64,000 bases of DNA from Sphaerisporangium krabiense (lineage in GTDB: Bacteria > Actinomycetota > Actinomycetes > Streptosporangiales > Streptosporangiaceae). The notes beneath the pieces were generated by a model that saw only the letters and a list, made by a program, of their open reading frames with translations, was not told where the DNA came from and made no database searches. Shown here piece by piece: positions 19,096 through 27,512 of the stretch. The position numbers and the translations under genes are program-made. The number at the start of each line of letters is the position of its first letter. The stretch's first letter is position 1. Where the stretch lies: contig NZ_JACHBR010000003.1 in NCBI RefSeq assembly GCF_014200435.1, positions 186,001 to 250,000 on the forward strand, given 5' to 3'.

Positions 19096-19643
19096 GGGTC
19101 TCCACCTTTCGTCAACGGGAGGAGGATCGTCGCCAGCAGCCGGGGCGTCCGGTCCCCTCCCGGTTCCTTCGCGAGCAGGGGTTGCACGAGTTCGGCGAAG
19201 CCCTGCGCGAACCGCGCGAACTCCTCGTCGTCCAGGTGCAGCACCAGTTGGTGGTAGCCGACGCCGTCGGCCACCAGGTCGATGTGCTCCTTGGTCAGGT
19301 AGCGCGAGAACTCCGACAGGAGGGTGGAGACGAACGCGGTGAAGTACCGCGCGTGCTCCTCCGGCGACGCCGAGGCCAGCGCCTCGGCGGATGGCGTCAG
19401 GCCGTCCTCGGGCAGGGCGTAGACCCGCTCCGTCGCGCCGCCGACCTTCCGCTCCTCCACCACTTCCAGCAGTCCGGCCTTGGCCAGCGCGGCGATCTGC
19501 CGGTAGAGGGTGGCCTGCGGCACGTCGGGCAGCAGGCCGGCCAGGTCGGATGCCGTGCGACGAGTCCCGGCCACGGCGGTCAGGATCCGGATGCGCACGG
19601 GATGGAGCGCCAGCTCGGCCCACCGCTCAGTCGAAATGCCCAC
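19080..19643 (-). CDS. Winged-helix transcriptional regulator (ArsR-like HTH_20)
   Basis: A 187-residue protein with an N-terminal winged helix. LALHPVRIRILTAV is followed by TASDLAGLLPDVPQATLYRQ and a wing near VVEERKVGGATERVYAL, the usual ArsR/HTH_20 pattern. The C-terminal helical half (YFTAFVSTLLSEFSRYLTKEH and following) may bind a ligand or dimerise. It is first in an operon with the PH-like protein and the ABC transporter. A 16-bp perfect palindrome lies in its own promoter, indicating autorepression. Confidence 0.85.
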   Translation of the reverse strand: MGISTERWAELALHPVRIRILTAVAGTRRTASDLAGLLPDVPQATLYRQIAALAKAGLLEVVEERKVGGATERVYALPEDGLTPSAEALASASPEEHARYFTAFVSTLLSEFSRYLTKEHIDLVADGVGYHQLVLHLDDEEFARFAQGFAELVQPLLAKEPGGDRTPRLLATILLPLTKGGDPWPQS

Positions 19644-19649
19644 ACCTGG

Positions 19650-19679
19650 ACGTTATCATTATCGATAATGAGAAGGCAA
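19650..19679 (-). promoter_or_regulatory. Promoter with palindromic operator in the spacer
   Basis: On the minus strand a TTGCCT (19674-19679) and a TAACGT (19650-19655) are 18 bp apart, fitting -35 and -10 hexamers. The spacer contains TCATTATCGATAATGA (19656-19671), a perfect 16-bp palindrome. A repressor bound there would block RNA polymerase directly. The regulator whose start is seven bases downstream is the obvious ligand. Confidence 0.75.
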
Positions 19680-19699
19680 TCGGCGGCTGTGTATGCACG

Positions 19700-20908
19700 T
19701 CAACGGCGAGAGCGGCCCCGGGGATCGTCGCCGAAGGCGCGGCCCGAGAGGGCGGCGACGGCCGCGCTGACCGTGGCGAGCGCGGCGCCCACCCACATCA
19801 CCGCCGAGAGTGACACGCCGTCCACGACCCGGCCGCCGGCGAACGAGCCGAGCGCGATGGAGACGTTGAAGGCGCCGACGAACAGCGCCGTGCCCATCTC
19901 GCCGCCGCCGGACCGCATGATCCACAGCTGCAACGTCACCCCCACTCCGCCGTAGCCGAGGCCCCACACCACCAGCACGGCCAGGGGCAGGCCGATCAGG
20001 GGCAGCGCCACCGTGGCGAGTGCGATCAGCACGGCCAGCACGACCAGGACCGGCCTGGGGTTCCTGGCCGCCCACGCGCCCGCCGCGAAATTGCCGGCCA
20101 CGCCCGCCGCGCCGTACAGCAGCAGGGCGGCGCCGACGAACGCCGGACCGGCGTGCGAGATCTGCTCCAGGAACGGCCGGACGTAGGTGTAGGCCGCGAA
20201 GTGGCCGGACACGATCAGAACGGTCAGGACGAGGACGACCTTGAGCGGGCCGGAGAGCCACGCCTGCGGCGCGCGGACCGGGGTCGCCCGGGGCGACGGC
20301 TCGGACGCGCGGGTCCGCGGTTCGCCGGGCAGGGGCGGCAGGGTGGTGGCGAGCAGCGCGACCAGGGCCAGGGCCAGCACGCCCATGGCGGCGAACGCGG
20401 TCCGCCAGCCCGCGAACGACGAGATGAACGTCCCCACGGGCACGCCCAGGACCGACGCCACCGACACCCCGGCCAAGATGATCGAGGTGGCCCGCCCGAC
20501 GGCCCCTTCGGGGACCAGGCGCACCCCGAGTCCGGCGGCGAAGGCCCAGAACCCGCCGATGCTCACCCCGGTCAGCACCCGGGCGGCCAGCATGACGGGG
20601 TAGTTCGGCGCGAACGCGCCCGCCAGGTCGGCCACCGCCAGCAGCGCCATCAGCCCCATCAGCGTGACCCGCCGGTCGAGCCCCCGGGTGGCGAACGCCA
20701 GCACGGGCGCGCAGACGGCGGCGACCAGCCCCGGCGCCGACATCATCAGCCCCGCCGTTCCGTCGGAGACGCCGAGGGTGGCCGCGATCGAGGTCAGCAG
20801 GCCGACGGGCAGCATCTCGCTGGTCACGAGGGTGAAGGTGCCCACCGAGACCGAGAACACGGCGAGCCAGCGCGCCCGGGTAGCGAGGGAAATGTCGGTC
20901 ATGGTCAT
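19700..20908 (-). CDS. MFS efflux transporter
   Basis: A 402-residue membrane protein with about 12 hydrophobic segments. The N-terminus, FSVSVGTFTLVTSEMLPVGLL, and the GVSDGTAGLMMSAPGLVAAV segment are typical of the drug:H+ antiporter-1 group that includes arabinose/sugar-efflux-like and chloramphenicol-resistance-like proteins. The start I chose is ATG 20906-20908 (MTMTDISL), with AAGG about ten bases upstream. It is divergent from a LysR regulator at 21000 with a candidate LysR box between. The substrate is not predictable. Confidence 0.88.
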   Translation of the reverse strand: MTMTDISLATRARWLAVFSVSVGTFTLVTSEMLPVGLLTSIAATLGVSDGTAGLMMSAPGLVAAVCAPVLAFATRGLDRRVTLMGLMALLAVADLAGAFAPNYPVMLAARVLTGVSIGGFWAFAAGLGVRLVPEGAVGRATSIILAGVSVASVLGVPVGTFISSFAGWRTAFAAMGVLALALVALLATTLPPLPGEPRTRASEPSPRATPVRAPQAWLSGPLKVVLVLTVLIVSGHFAAYTYVRPFLEQISHAGPAFVGAALLLYGAAGVAGNFAAGAWAARNPRPVLVVLAVLIALATVALPLIGLPLAVLVVWGLGYGGVGVTLQLWIMRSGGGEMGTALFVGAFNVSIALGSFAGGRVVDGVSLSAVMWVGAALATVSAAVAALSGRAFGDDPRGRSRR

Positions 20909-20959
20909 GCCAGTCAGCCTTCTGCGGACCACCGGCGGGAACAATCGCCAAGCTCGAAG

Positions 20960-20981
20960 GCTTGGTTTAGGAGGACTAAGC
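20960..20981. promoter_or_regulatory. Candidate LysR-box between MFS and LysR genes
   Basis: GCTTGGT (20960-20966) and ACTAAGC (20975-20981) form an inverted repeat with six of seven pairs and an eight-base spacer. It lies in the 91-bp divergent spacer. Position fits an operator shared by the LysR gene and the MFS gene. Binding is inferred. Confidence 0.5.
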
Positions 20982-20999
20982 GATCAGAGGGAGGCGGAG

Positions 21000-21902
21000 A
21001 TGGAGTTCCGGGAGCTGGAGTGCTTCGTCGTGCTCAGCGAGGAACTGCACTTCGCCCGCACGGCCGAGCGCCTCTACCTGTCCCCCGGCCGGGTGAGCCA
21101 GCTCATGCGCTCGCTGGAGACCAGGGTCGGCGGCCGGCTCTTCCACCGGACCAGCAGGCACGTGAGCCTCACGCCCTTGGGCGAACGTTTCCTGGCCGAC
21201 CTGCGTCCCTCCTACGAAGGTCTCGCCAACGCGATCAGCCGGGCCAAGGCCGCCGCCCGCGAGGTGACCGGCGTGATCAGACTCGGCTTCCTGGCCACGC
21301 CCACCGACGTCGTCACCGACAGCGTGCGCGCCTTCGAGCGCCGGTACCCGGGGTGCGAGACGGAACTCGTGGAGATCCCGCTCTCCGACCCCTTCGGAAA
21401 GCTGCGGGCCGGGCAGGTGGACATCACGTTCACGCTGCTGCCGGTGGAGGAGTCCGACCTGGCGACGGGTGAAGCGCTGAACCGGGTCTCCTACCGGCTG
21501 GGCGTCTCCAAACGTCATCCGCTGGCCGCGCGTGCGAGCATCAGCGCGGAGGAACTGACCGAGGTGTCTTTGATCGGCCTGGACGACCCGGCTCCACGCA
21601 CCTGGCGCGAGCTCGTCGCACCGTCCCTCACTCCTTCCGGCCGCCCCATTCCCCGCGGCGGCACCGTGGCCACCTGCCAGGAGGGCCTGACCCAGGTGGC
21701 GCTCAACCGGGGCGGCATGCTCTTCTGCACCCCCACGGCGCTGCACCACCGGCGCCCGGACATCAGCTTCGTCCCCGTCGTGGGATTGCCTCCCTCGATC
21801 CTCGCCCTGGCCTGGGTGAAGGCCGCGGAGACCGCGGCGATCCGCGCGTTCAACGAGGTCGCCGTCGCGCACGCGCGCGGCGGAGCGGCCCTGGTGGCAT
21901 GA
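21000..21902 (+). CDS. LysR family transcriptional regulator
   Basis: A 300-residue LysR protein. The N-terminal helix-turn-helix is MEFRELECFVVLSEELHFARTAERL and continues to SPGRVSQLMRSLE. The substrate-binding half begins near IRLGFLATPTDVV and ends with FNEVAVAHA. AGAGGGAGGCGGAG precedes the ATG, a strong ribosome site. It is divergent from the MFS exporter and probably activates or represses it in response to a small molecule. A close relative by architecture lies at 27513. Confidence 0.9.
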   Translation: MEFRELECFVVLSEELHFARTAERLYLSPGRVSQLMRSLETRVGGRLFHRTSRHVSLTPLGERFLADLRPSYEGLANAISRAKAAAREVTGVIRLGFLATPTDVVTDSVRAFERRYPGCETELVEIPLSDPFGKLRAGQVDITFTLLPVEESDLATGEALNRVSYRLGVSKRHPLAARASISAEELTEVSLIGLDDPAPRTWRELVAPSLTPSGRPIPRGGTVATCQEGLTQVALNRGGMLFCTPTALHHRRPDISFVPVVGLPPSILALAWVKAAETAAIRAFNEVAVAHARGGAALVA

Positions 21903-22057
21903 GAGATTCCGGCAGCAGGCGTCCTTCCCGAGTGGGAGATCGTCGGTGTGGAATCAGGGTTTCCGTAGGGGATGACTCCGATGCGGTACCGCCCTCTCGT
22001 GCCGGATCTTGATACGGCGGAGGCCGAGAGCCGGACTCCGTGCATCGGAGGAGCAAC

Positions 22058-23167
22058 GTGAAGGGAAGACGCACCAGCGCGGCCGTCGTGGCGTGCTTGA
22101 CCGTGTCGTTGCCGGCGACGCCTGCCGTGACCGCCACCGCGGCGGCGGACGCGAGCCCGAGCGGTCGGCCGAGTTTGCAGGCGATGCTGGACGAGGTCGT
22201 CGCAGGCGGTGCGGTCGCCGCGATCGCCGAGGTTCGCGACGGGGACACGACCTGGCGAGCCGCCAGCGGCAAGGCGAAGATGAACCATGCCCAGCCTGCC
22301 CCGGTGGACGGGCGCTTCCGGGCCGGGAGCGTGACCAAGTCGTTCACGGCGACCGCGGTGCTTCAACTGGTGGGAGAGGGAAAGCTGCACCTGTCCGACA
22401 GTGTGGAGCAGTGGCTGCCGGAGCTCGTGGACAGGGGCGCCGACATCACGATCAGGCACCTCCTCCAGCACACCAGCGGCCTTCCCGAGTACTCGACGGG
22501 CATGATGGACGAGGCGGGCATCCCCAAGGAGCGCTACCGCACCTGGTCGGCACGCGAACTGGTGGAAAGAGCGGAAAGGCTCCCGCGCGACTTCCCACCC
22601 GGGTCTGAGTACAGGTACTCCAACACCAACTACATCGTGCTCGGCATGCTGATCGAGAGGGTCACCGGCAGGCCGTACGCGACAGAGATCAGGGAGCGGA
22701 TCCTGCGACCGCTCGGCCTGCGGCACACCCGCGTGCCGGGATCCTCGCCGGAGGTGTACGGCCCGCACGCCCACGCATACGTGCCGGTCACCAGGGGTGG
22801 CAAGATCGTCCCCGTTGACGTCACGCGGTTCAATCCCACGATGGCCGGTGCGGCGGGCGAGATCATCTCCACCACCGGGGACATCAACCGGTTCTACCGC
22901 GCCCTGTTCCAGGGCAAGCTGCTCCGCCCTGGTCTGCTGAAGGAGATGAAGGATCCCGGCACGACCGAGGGGTATGGGCTGGGGCTGGAGCTGGCGCCTC
23001 TTCCCTGCGGCACTGCGTTCGGCCACGGCGGCGGTGCCCCGGGCTACCTCACGGTGGCGTTCAACTCAGCCGACGGTTCGCGACAGGTCACATTGTCGAT
23101 CACCCCGTTCTCCGGCGACCCTCACCAGGCGGCCATGACCCTGCTGACCTCTGCGCTGTGCCCTTAG
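22058..23167 (+). CDS. Secreted serine hydrolase, class C beta-lactamase/D-Ala-D-Ala carboxypeptidase family
   Basis: About 369 residues starting with GTG 22058 behind a perfect GGAGGAG site (22047-22053); an in-frame GTG at 22040 has no such site. The N-terminus carries a signal peptide (VVACLTVSLPATPAVTATAAA). The catalytic SxxK is SVTK (Ser91, Lys94), the tyrosine motif is YSN in YRYSNTNY, and the third box is HGGGAPG in place of KTG, as in the R61-type carboxypeptidases. It probably acts on peptidoglycan or D-amino-acid peptides outside the cell. Two close relatives lie at 29102 and 30793. A bidirectional hairpin terminator follows. Confidence 0.88.
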   Translation: MKGRRTSAAVVACLTVSLPATPAVTATAAADASPSGRPSLQAMLDEVVAGGAVAAIAEVRDGDTTWRAASGKAKMNHAQPAPVDGRFRAGSVTKSFTATAVLQLVGEGKLHLSDSVEQWLPELVDRGADITIRHLLQHTSGLPEYSTGMMDEAGIPKERYRTWSARELVERAERLPRDFPPGSEYRYSNTNYIVLGMLIERVTGRPYATEIRERILRPLGLRHTRVPGSSPEVYGPHAHAYVPVTRGGKIVPVDVTRFNPTMAGAAGEIISTTGDINRFYRALFQGKLLRPGLLKEMKDPGTTEGYGLGLELAPLPCGTAFGHGGGAPGYLTVAFNSADGSRQVTLSITPFSGDPHQAAMTLLTSALCP

Positions 23168-23188
23168 AAAGCGGCGCGGTGACGACGT

Positions 23189-23237
23189 GTCCCGTGAGGG
23201 GGTCCAGACGGGATGACGTCTGGGCCCCTCACGGGAC
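23189..23237. terminator. Bidirectional hairpin terminator between convergent genes
   Basis: GTCCCGTGAGGGG (23189-23201) pairs perfectly with CCCCTCACGGGAC (23225-23237), and CCAGACG (23204-23210) with CGTCTGG (23217-23223). The stem is about 20 pairs with a six-base loop. It lies between the convergent serine hydrolase and methyltransferase genes and would serve both. Confidence 0.85.
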
Positions 23238-23244
23238 GGGGTTG

Positions 23245-23991
23245 TCAGCGCTTCATAAGGGCGAAGACGCCCCAGCCGAGGTACTCACGCCCGTAACGGG
23301 CGTAGTGGGCGGGCTCGGTGGTGAGTTCTTCCCGTACCTCGGGGGCGAGTTCGTCGTCCGGGTTCTCATCGAGCCAGCGGCGCATGCTGAGCCACTGGGC
23401 CGCGGCGTACCGGTCCCAGCTGTCCTGGTCGGCCAGCATCATCTCCACGACGTCATACCCGAGTTCCTGGAACTGCTCGATCAGAGCGGGGAGGAGCAGG
23501 AAGTCGGCGATGGAGGTGGCGTGGCATGCCTTGGCGGTCTCCTCGTCCGGAGGGGTCTGCCGCCAGAACGGCTCGCCGATCAGCATCATTCCGCCGGGGC
23601 GCAGGCTGCGCTGGAGGAGTTCGGTTGTTCCGGCGACGCCGTTGCCGATCCAGGTGGCGCCGACGCAGGCGGTCAGATCGACCGGCTGGTCGGCCACGTG
23701 GCCGGCGGCGTCACCGTGGATGAACTCGACCCGGTCGGCGACGCCGAGTTCGGCGGCACGGGCCTGGGCCTGCTCGGTGAAGACCGTGCTGATGTCCACC
23801 CCGGTGCCCGCGAAGCCCAGGTCACGTGCCCAGGTGCACAGCATCTCGCCCGAACCGCTGGCCAGGTCGAGTACCCGTGTCCCAGCGGGGAGTCGGAGGG
23901 ATTCGCCCAGGGCGGCGAACTTGTCCGCGGTCAGCGGGTTGTGGATGCGGTGGTTGCTCTCGCGGATGGTGAAGATGCGGGGAAGGTCCAT
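23245..23991 (-). CDS. Class I SAM-dependent methyltransferase
   Basis: A 248-residue Rossmann methyltransferase. The SAM-binding motif is VLDLASGSGEML near residue 40, followed by VDIS and a HGDAAG acidic region. The N-terminal MDLPRIFTIRESNHRIHNP is the usual start of this small-molecule methyltransferase subgroup. I use ATG 23989-23991, preceded by AAAAGGA. An upstream ATG at 24010-24012 overlaps the stop of the rsgA remnant (ATGA), so coupling from there is possible. Substrate unknown. Confidence 0.83.
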   Translation of the reverse strand: MDLPRIFTIRESNHRIHNPLTADKFAALGESLRLPAGTRVLDLASGSGEMLCTWARDLGFAGTGVDISTVFTEQAQARAAELGVADRVEFIHGDAAGHVADQPVDLTACVGATWIGNGVAGTTELLQRSLRPGGMMLIGEPFWRQTPPDEETAKACHATSIADFLLLPALIEQFQELGYDVVEMMLADQDSWDRYAAAQWLSMRRWLDENPDDELAPEVREELTTEPAHYARYGREYLGWGVFALMKR

Positions 23992-24008
23992 GACCTGATT
24001 CCTTTTCG

Positions 24009-24332
24009 TCATGCCTGGGGAGACTGCTTGAGGGCGCGCACTTGGCGCGAGATCTGCTTCAGGGGCCGTTCCAGCTCGGCGCGCAGCCGCGCTTCGGTGC
24101 GGGAGGCGGCGTAGGTGTTCTCGCGCTGCAGCCGGTGGTGGCTGCCACCGCGAGGCTCGGCGACGACGCCGCATAGGCCGCGCTCGGCCCGCACGACACG
24201 GCCCGGAACCGGTCCCTCGGCCCGCGACGGGGCGAAGGAGCGCTCACGTTCCGTGTCCCAGCCGTAGTCGGCCAGAGTCAGGACTCGCTCACCAGAGAGA
24301 GCAGGTGGGGATGAAGTGGATTGATGAAACAA
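24009..24332 (-). pseudogene. rsgA: rsgA remnant: N- and C-terminal ends joined, GTPase core missing
   Basis: This 107-residue frame carries both ends of RsgA, the small ribosomal-subunit GTPase. Residues about 20-60 (LADYGWDTERERSF ... VPGRVVRAERGLCGVV) match the RsgA N-terminus. Residues about 65-100 (HHRLQRENTYAASRTEARLR) match its extreme C-terminus. About 240 residues containing the GTPase motifs and zinc knuckle are absent, and the two parts are joined in frame. The intact homologue lies at 52922, where LSRYGWTG and YRKLQRENAWAASRTDARLR occupy the corresponding places. It is most likely a deletion pseudogene; a retained small protein cannot be excluded because the frame is still open. 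Confidence 0.75.
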
Positions 24333-25049
24333 CGTGGAGACCCTTGAACGGGGGCCCCGCCGGACGACAGGCGTGCCGAGAACACTCCCTATGAAGGAGG
24401 AAGGCAGGCGAAGGTCAGGACGAGGCCCGGGAGGTGAGGATGATCCGGGCGCCGCACACAGCGGGCTTCTCCACGACGGTCATCAACACACCTCCTCAGA
24501 TCTCCGTGAGCGAACTGGTCATCGCTCGGACACCTACGCTAGCACCTTCCGTGGACGCTGGCGCGGGAGGCGAGTCCGTCGAGCAGATTCAGCCCGACCT
24601 GCTCGAGGATCTTGAGAGGATCAGGGACCGACACAGCCCGCGCGGCGCCGTCGACGAGCCCGGCGCGCAGGCCCTCGCGTGGCCTGGCGCTCATGATCGA
24701 ACGCGAACTCTCTGTACTGGATCGAGGCAGCCGTGACGCGGCCGCACGCCTGTCGGAAGTAAGTGGGATGTGGCTGTGAACCGATTACCGGTACGCCCCG
24801 TCTGAACAGTTAGCGTCGTAGCACCAGGAGACAGGCCCGCCTAGTGCCACGGGCGTTGGAGTGGAAAGGGGAGCGCGATGCACGTCGTTGCACCAGTCTC
24901 AGGCTCGCCCAGGTCCCCTCCCATCTGCGACGGGTGAAGCGTCTCGGTCGACCCGCGAACCGCGCGCACTGCACCCGTTCAGCGGGTGAGGCGTCCTGAT
25001 AACCCCATCAGGTCACGCACTCCCGCCTGAAGCATGAGGAGTCATGCTG
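24333..25049. other. Gene-poor 0.7-kb spacer
   Basis: I find no convincing gene in this stretch. A 100-codon open frame at 24434-24736 (+) lacks a ribosome site and family resemblance, and the opposite strand is just as open. A short hairpin CCTGAT-aacccc-ATCAGG (24997-25014) lies about 35 bp before the next gene. Together with the adjacent rsgA remnant, the region looks like decayed sequence. Confidence 0.5.
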
Positions 25050-25259
25050 ATGGCGAGTCTGTTGTTTCAGGCGCTGGCCGAGCTCGCTCCGGTAGCGACC
25101 TGGGTCGCCGTGTTCGTCGCGGCGATCATTGCTGTGTTCACGGTGTACGTCGGCGTTGCCATGCTGGCAGCCCTGTTCGCCACCGACGAGCGGCAGGCGA
25201 AGCTCCGGTATCGAGTCTTCCGTGACTTGCTACTGCTGTTTGCCCGGAAAGGCCGTTGA
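25050..25259 (+). CDS. Small single-span membrane protein
   Basis: A 69-residue protein with a long hydrophobic segment from about residue 15 (WVAVFVAAIIAVFTVYVGVA and onward) and a basic C-terminal tail ending ARKGR. GAGGAG (25036-25041) is at good spacing from ATG 25050; the ATG at 25044 is too close to it. No function is recognised. It lies upstream of the ECF sigma gene by 249 bp and is probably independent. Confidence 0.55.
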   Translation: MASLLFQALAELAPVATWVAVFVAAIIAVFTVYVGVAMLAALFATDERQAKLRYRVFRDLLLLFARKGR

Positions 25260-25508
25260 GTCCCTCTTGTCGGCCGCGTTCAGCGGTGGGTTGAGTCGCG
25301 ACCTGAACCGGTCCCCCCGATCTTTCCCCAGCACTACGGGGATCCACCTCGGCATCGAGGGTGTGCCCGGCCCGGACACGTCCCCTCGATCGACCTGACC
25401 CATCCGGGCTGACGAACGGCCCGGTGTCAGCGGCTTCACCGCTCAGAAATCTTCCGCCACGTCGTCGGTTCTGGTAGCCCCTCGCCATCCGCGGAAGGAT
25501 TGACGACC

Positions 25509-26516
25509 ATGACCGACGCCAGACTGCCAGGCGGCGACGAGGCCGCGTTCATCGCGGCGGCCCGCTCGGCCGACGCAGCGCAGTTCGCGCTCATGACGGA
25601 GCGCTACCGGCGTGAGCTGCAGGTGCACTGCTACCGGATGCTCGCGAACTACGAGGACGCCCAGGACATGACGCAGGAGACGTTCCTGCGGGCGTGGAAC
25701 AAGCGGGAGTCGTTCAAGGGCCACGCCGCGCTGCGGACCTGGCTGTACCGGATCGCGACGAACGCCTGCCTCGACTTCCTGGAGAAGCGCAACGACCGCA
25801 CACCCGTACCTGCCGAGCTGCCGGGCGAGGGCTCGGAAGTGCGGTACCTGCAGCCCTATCCGGACCGGATGCTCCCGGAGGACCCCCAGGAATCGGTGGT
25901 GGCGCGGGAGACGATCGAGCTGGCGTTCATCGTCGCCGTCCAGCACCTGCCGCCGCGGCAGCGGGCGGTGTTCATCTTGCGCGACGTCCTCGGCTGGCCG
26001 GCGTCGAAGGCCGCCGACGCCCTCGAGCTGACCGTCGCATCGGTGACCAGCGCACTGCAGCGGGCGCGCGTGACGATGCGCGAGCAGCTGCCCGACCGGC
26101 GCCTCGACTGGCGGAGCCCTGCCACGTACGAGCTGTCGGATGACGAGCGCGGCGTGTTGAAGTCGTATATGGACGCCCATGAGCGCAACGACCTCAACGG
26201 GCTGATGGCCCTGCTGCGCGACGACCTGCGCTTCGCGATGCTGCCCGAGCCGGGCACCTTGATCGTCACGGCCAAGGACGCGGTGGACGGCTGGGTCTCC
26301 GGTGGGCTCTTCCAGCGCGGCCACGACGACTGGCGCTGCATCGCCACGACGGTCAACCGCATGCCTGCCGCCGCGCTGTACCTCCGAACCCCCGACGACC
26401 CGGAATACCGTTTGCTGAACATCGCGGTCCTGCGCATCGTCGGGGGAAAGGTCGCCGAACTCACCGGGTTCGACGCCACCGACAAACCATGGCTGAGCCT
26501 GCCCGCGACGCTGTGA
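25509..26516 (+). CDS. ECF sigma factor with SnoaL-like C-terminal domain (SigG-like)
   Basis: A 335-residue sigma factor of the SigX5/SigG type. Region 2 is YRRELQVHCYRMLANYEDAQ and continues QETFLRAWNKRESF. Region 4 is LPPRQRAVFILRDVLGWPA with TSALQRARVTMRE. The C-terminal half is a SnoaL-like fold starting LKSYMDAHERNDLNGLMALL. GGAAGGA (25493-25499) is well placed for the ATG at 25509. No anti-sigma gene is adjacent, so the fused domain may regulate activity. The group's promoter is unknown to me. Confidence 0.88.
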   Translation: MTDARLPGGDEAAFIAAARSADAAQFALMTERYRRELQVHCYRMLANYEDAQDMTQETFLRAWNKRESFKGHAALRTWLYRIATNACLDFLEKRNDRTPVPAELPGEGSEVRYLQPYPDRMLPEDPQESVVARETIELAFIVAVQHLPPRQRAVFILRDVLGWPASKAADALELTVASVTSALQRARVTMREQLPDRRLDWRSPATYELSDDERGVLKSYMDAHERNDLNGLMALLRDDLRFAMLPEPGTLIVTAKDAVDGWVSGGLFQRGHDDWRCIATTVNRMPAAALYLRTPDDPEYRLLNIAVLRIVGGKVAELTGFDATDKPWLSLPATL

Positions 26517-26713
26517 CCAGGCAAGTCCCCATCGCCGACGAGTCCAGCGCACGGGCCGGCGCCACCGTCGTGCTCATCTTCGGCGAGTCGGCCAACAGCT
26601 CACTCGGAACGCGAGGAAGGGGCGGGAAAAGGTTCCCTCATCGCCGAAGGTCACGGTGAGCACGCCAGGAAGGATCTCGACCCGGCCTTACGAGCCGAGC
26701 GTTCGGCCCGTGC

Positions 26714-27298
26714 TCATCGCCTCCTCTCGTATCGGGTCAGCACCACGCCGCCGGGAAATGTCCGCGTCTCGATCAGCTTCAGGTTCACCCAGCTGTCCAG
26801 CGCGGTGAAGAACGGCGTGCCGCCGCCCACCAGGACCGGCACGGTGACCAGCGTGTACTCGTCGACCAGCCCGGCCCGCATGGCCGCCCCGGCGAGCGTC
26901 GCGCCGCCGATGTCCATCGGGCCGCCGTCCTCGGCCTTGAGCCGGGTGATCTCGGCGACCGCGTCGCCGGAGACCAGGCGGGTGTTCCAGTCGACCTTGT
27001 CGATCGTCGATGAGAACACCACCTTCGGCATGTCCCGCCAGAGGCGCGCGTACTCGATCTCCGCCGGGGTGGCGTTGGGGAGCTGGTCGCCGGTCGGCCA
27101 GTGGGAGCTCATCGCTTCCCACAGCTTGCGCCCGTACAGCGACAGCTCGCTCGCCCGCATCTGGTCATACCACCACTGGAACAGCTCGGCGCTCGACGAT
27201 GAGTCCGGTCCCTCTCCCCCACCCCAGCTGATGTCGTCGCCGGTCGCGGCGATGAAGCCGTCCAGGGTCACGTTCATGCCGAATATCAGTTTCCGCAT
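26714..27298 (-). CDS. Dihydrofolate reductase/RibD C-terminal-like family protein
   Basis: A 194-residue protein of the RibD C-terminal/DHFR-like fold. It begins MRKLIFGMNVTLDGFIA, has SLYGRKLWEAM, KVVFSSTIDKVDWNTRL, the nucleotide-binding DIGGATLAGAAMRAGLVDEY and a closing PVLVGGGTPFF. Members are NADPH-dependent reductases of uncertain substrate. I start at ATG 27296-27298; the frame is open upstream without similarity. It is divergent from the LysR regulator at 27513, which may control it. Confidence 0.85.
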   Translation of the reverse strand: MRKLIFGMNVTLDGFIAATGDDISWGGGEGPDSSSSAELFQWWYDQMRASELSLYGRKLWEAMSSHWPTGDQLPNATPAEIEYARLWRDMPKVVFSSTIDKVDWNTRLVSGDAVAEITRLKAEDGGPMDIGGATLAGAAMRAGLVDEYTLVTVPVLVGGGTPFFTALDSWVNLKLIETRTFPGGVVLTRYERRR

Positions 27299-27512
27299 CG
27301 TGCCAGCCTCTCGTGAGTCGCTCTCACACGTACAGACGGGCGCGGCGCGGAAACCTAATCGGTGCGGCAGCGGCCGCGCTTGAAGACTTGACGGCACCAT
27401 CCGCGCCCGTAAGGGAATCCCCGGCCGCCACAGGTCAGCCGGCGAAACCGGCAGACCTGTCATACTTCGCACCGAATGAACAGTTCTGGCAGGTGGGACG
27501 AGGGGGGGACAG

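Noticed and set aside
24434-24736. 100-codon frame in the gene-poor spacer
   Set aside because: No ribosome site and no resemblance; the opposite strand is equally open, so neither can be preferred.
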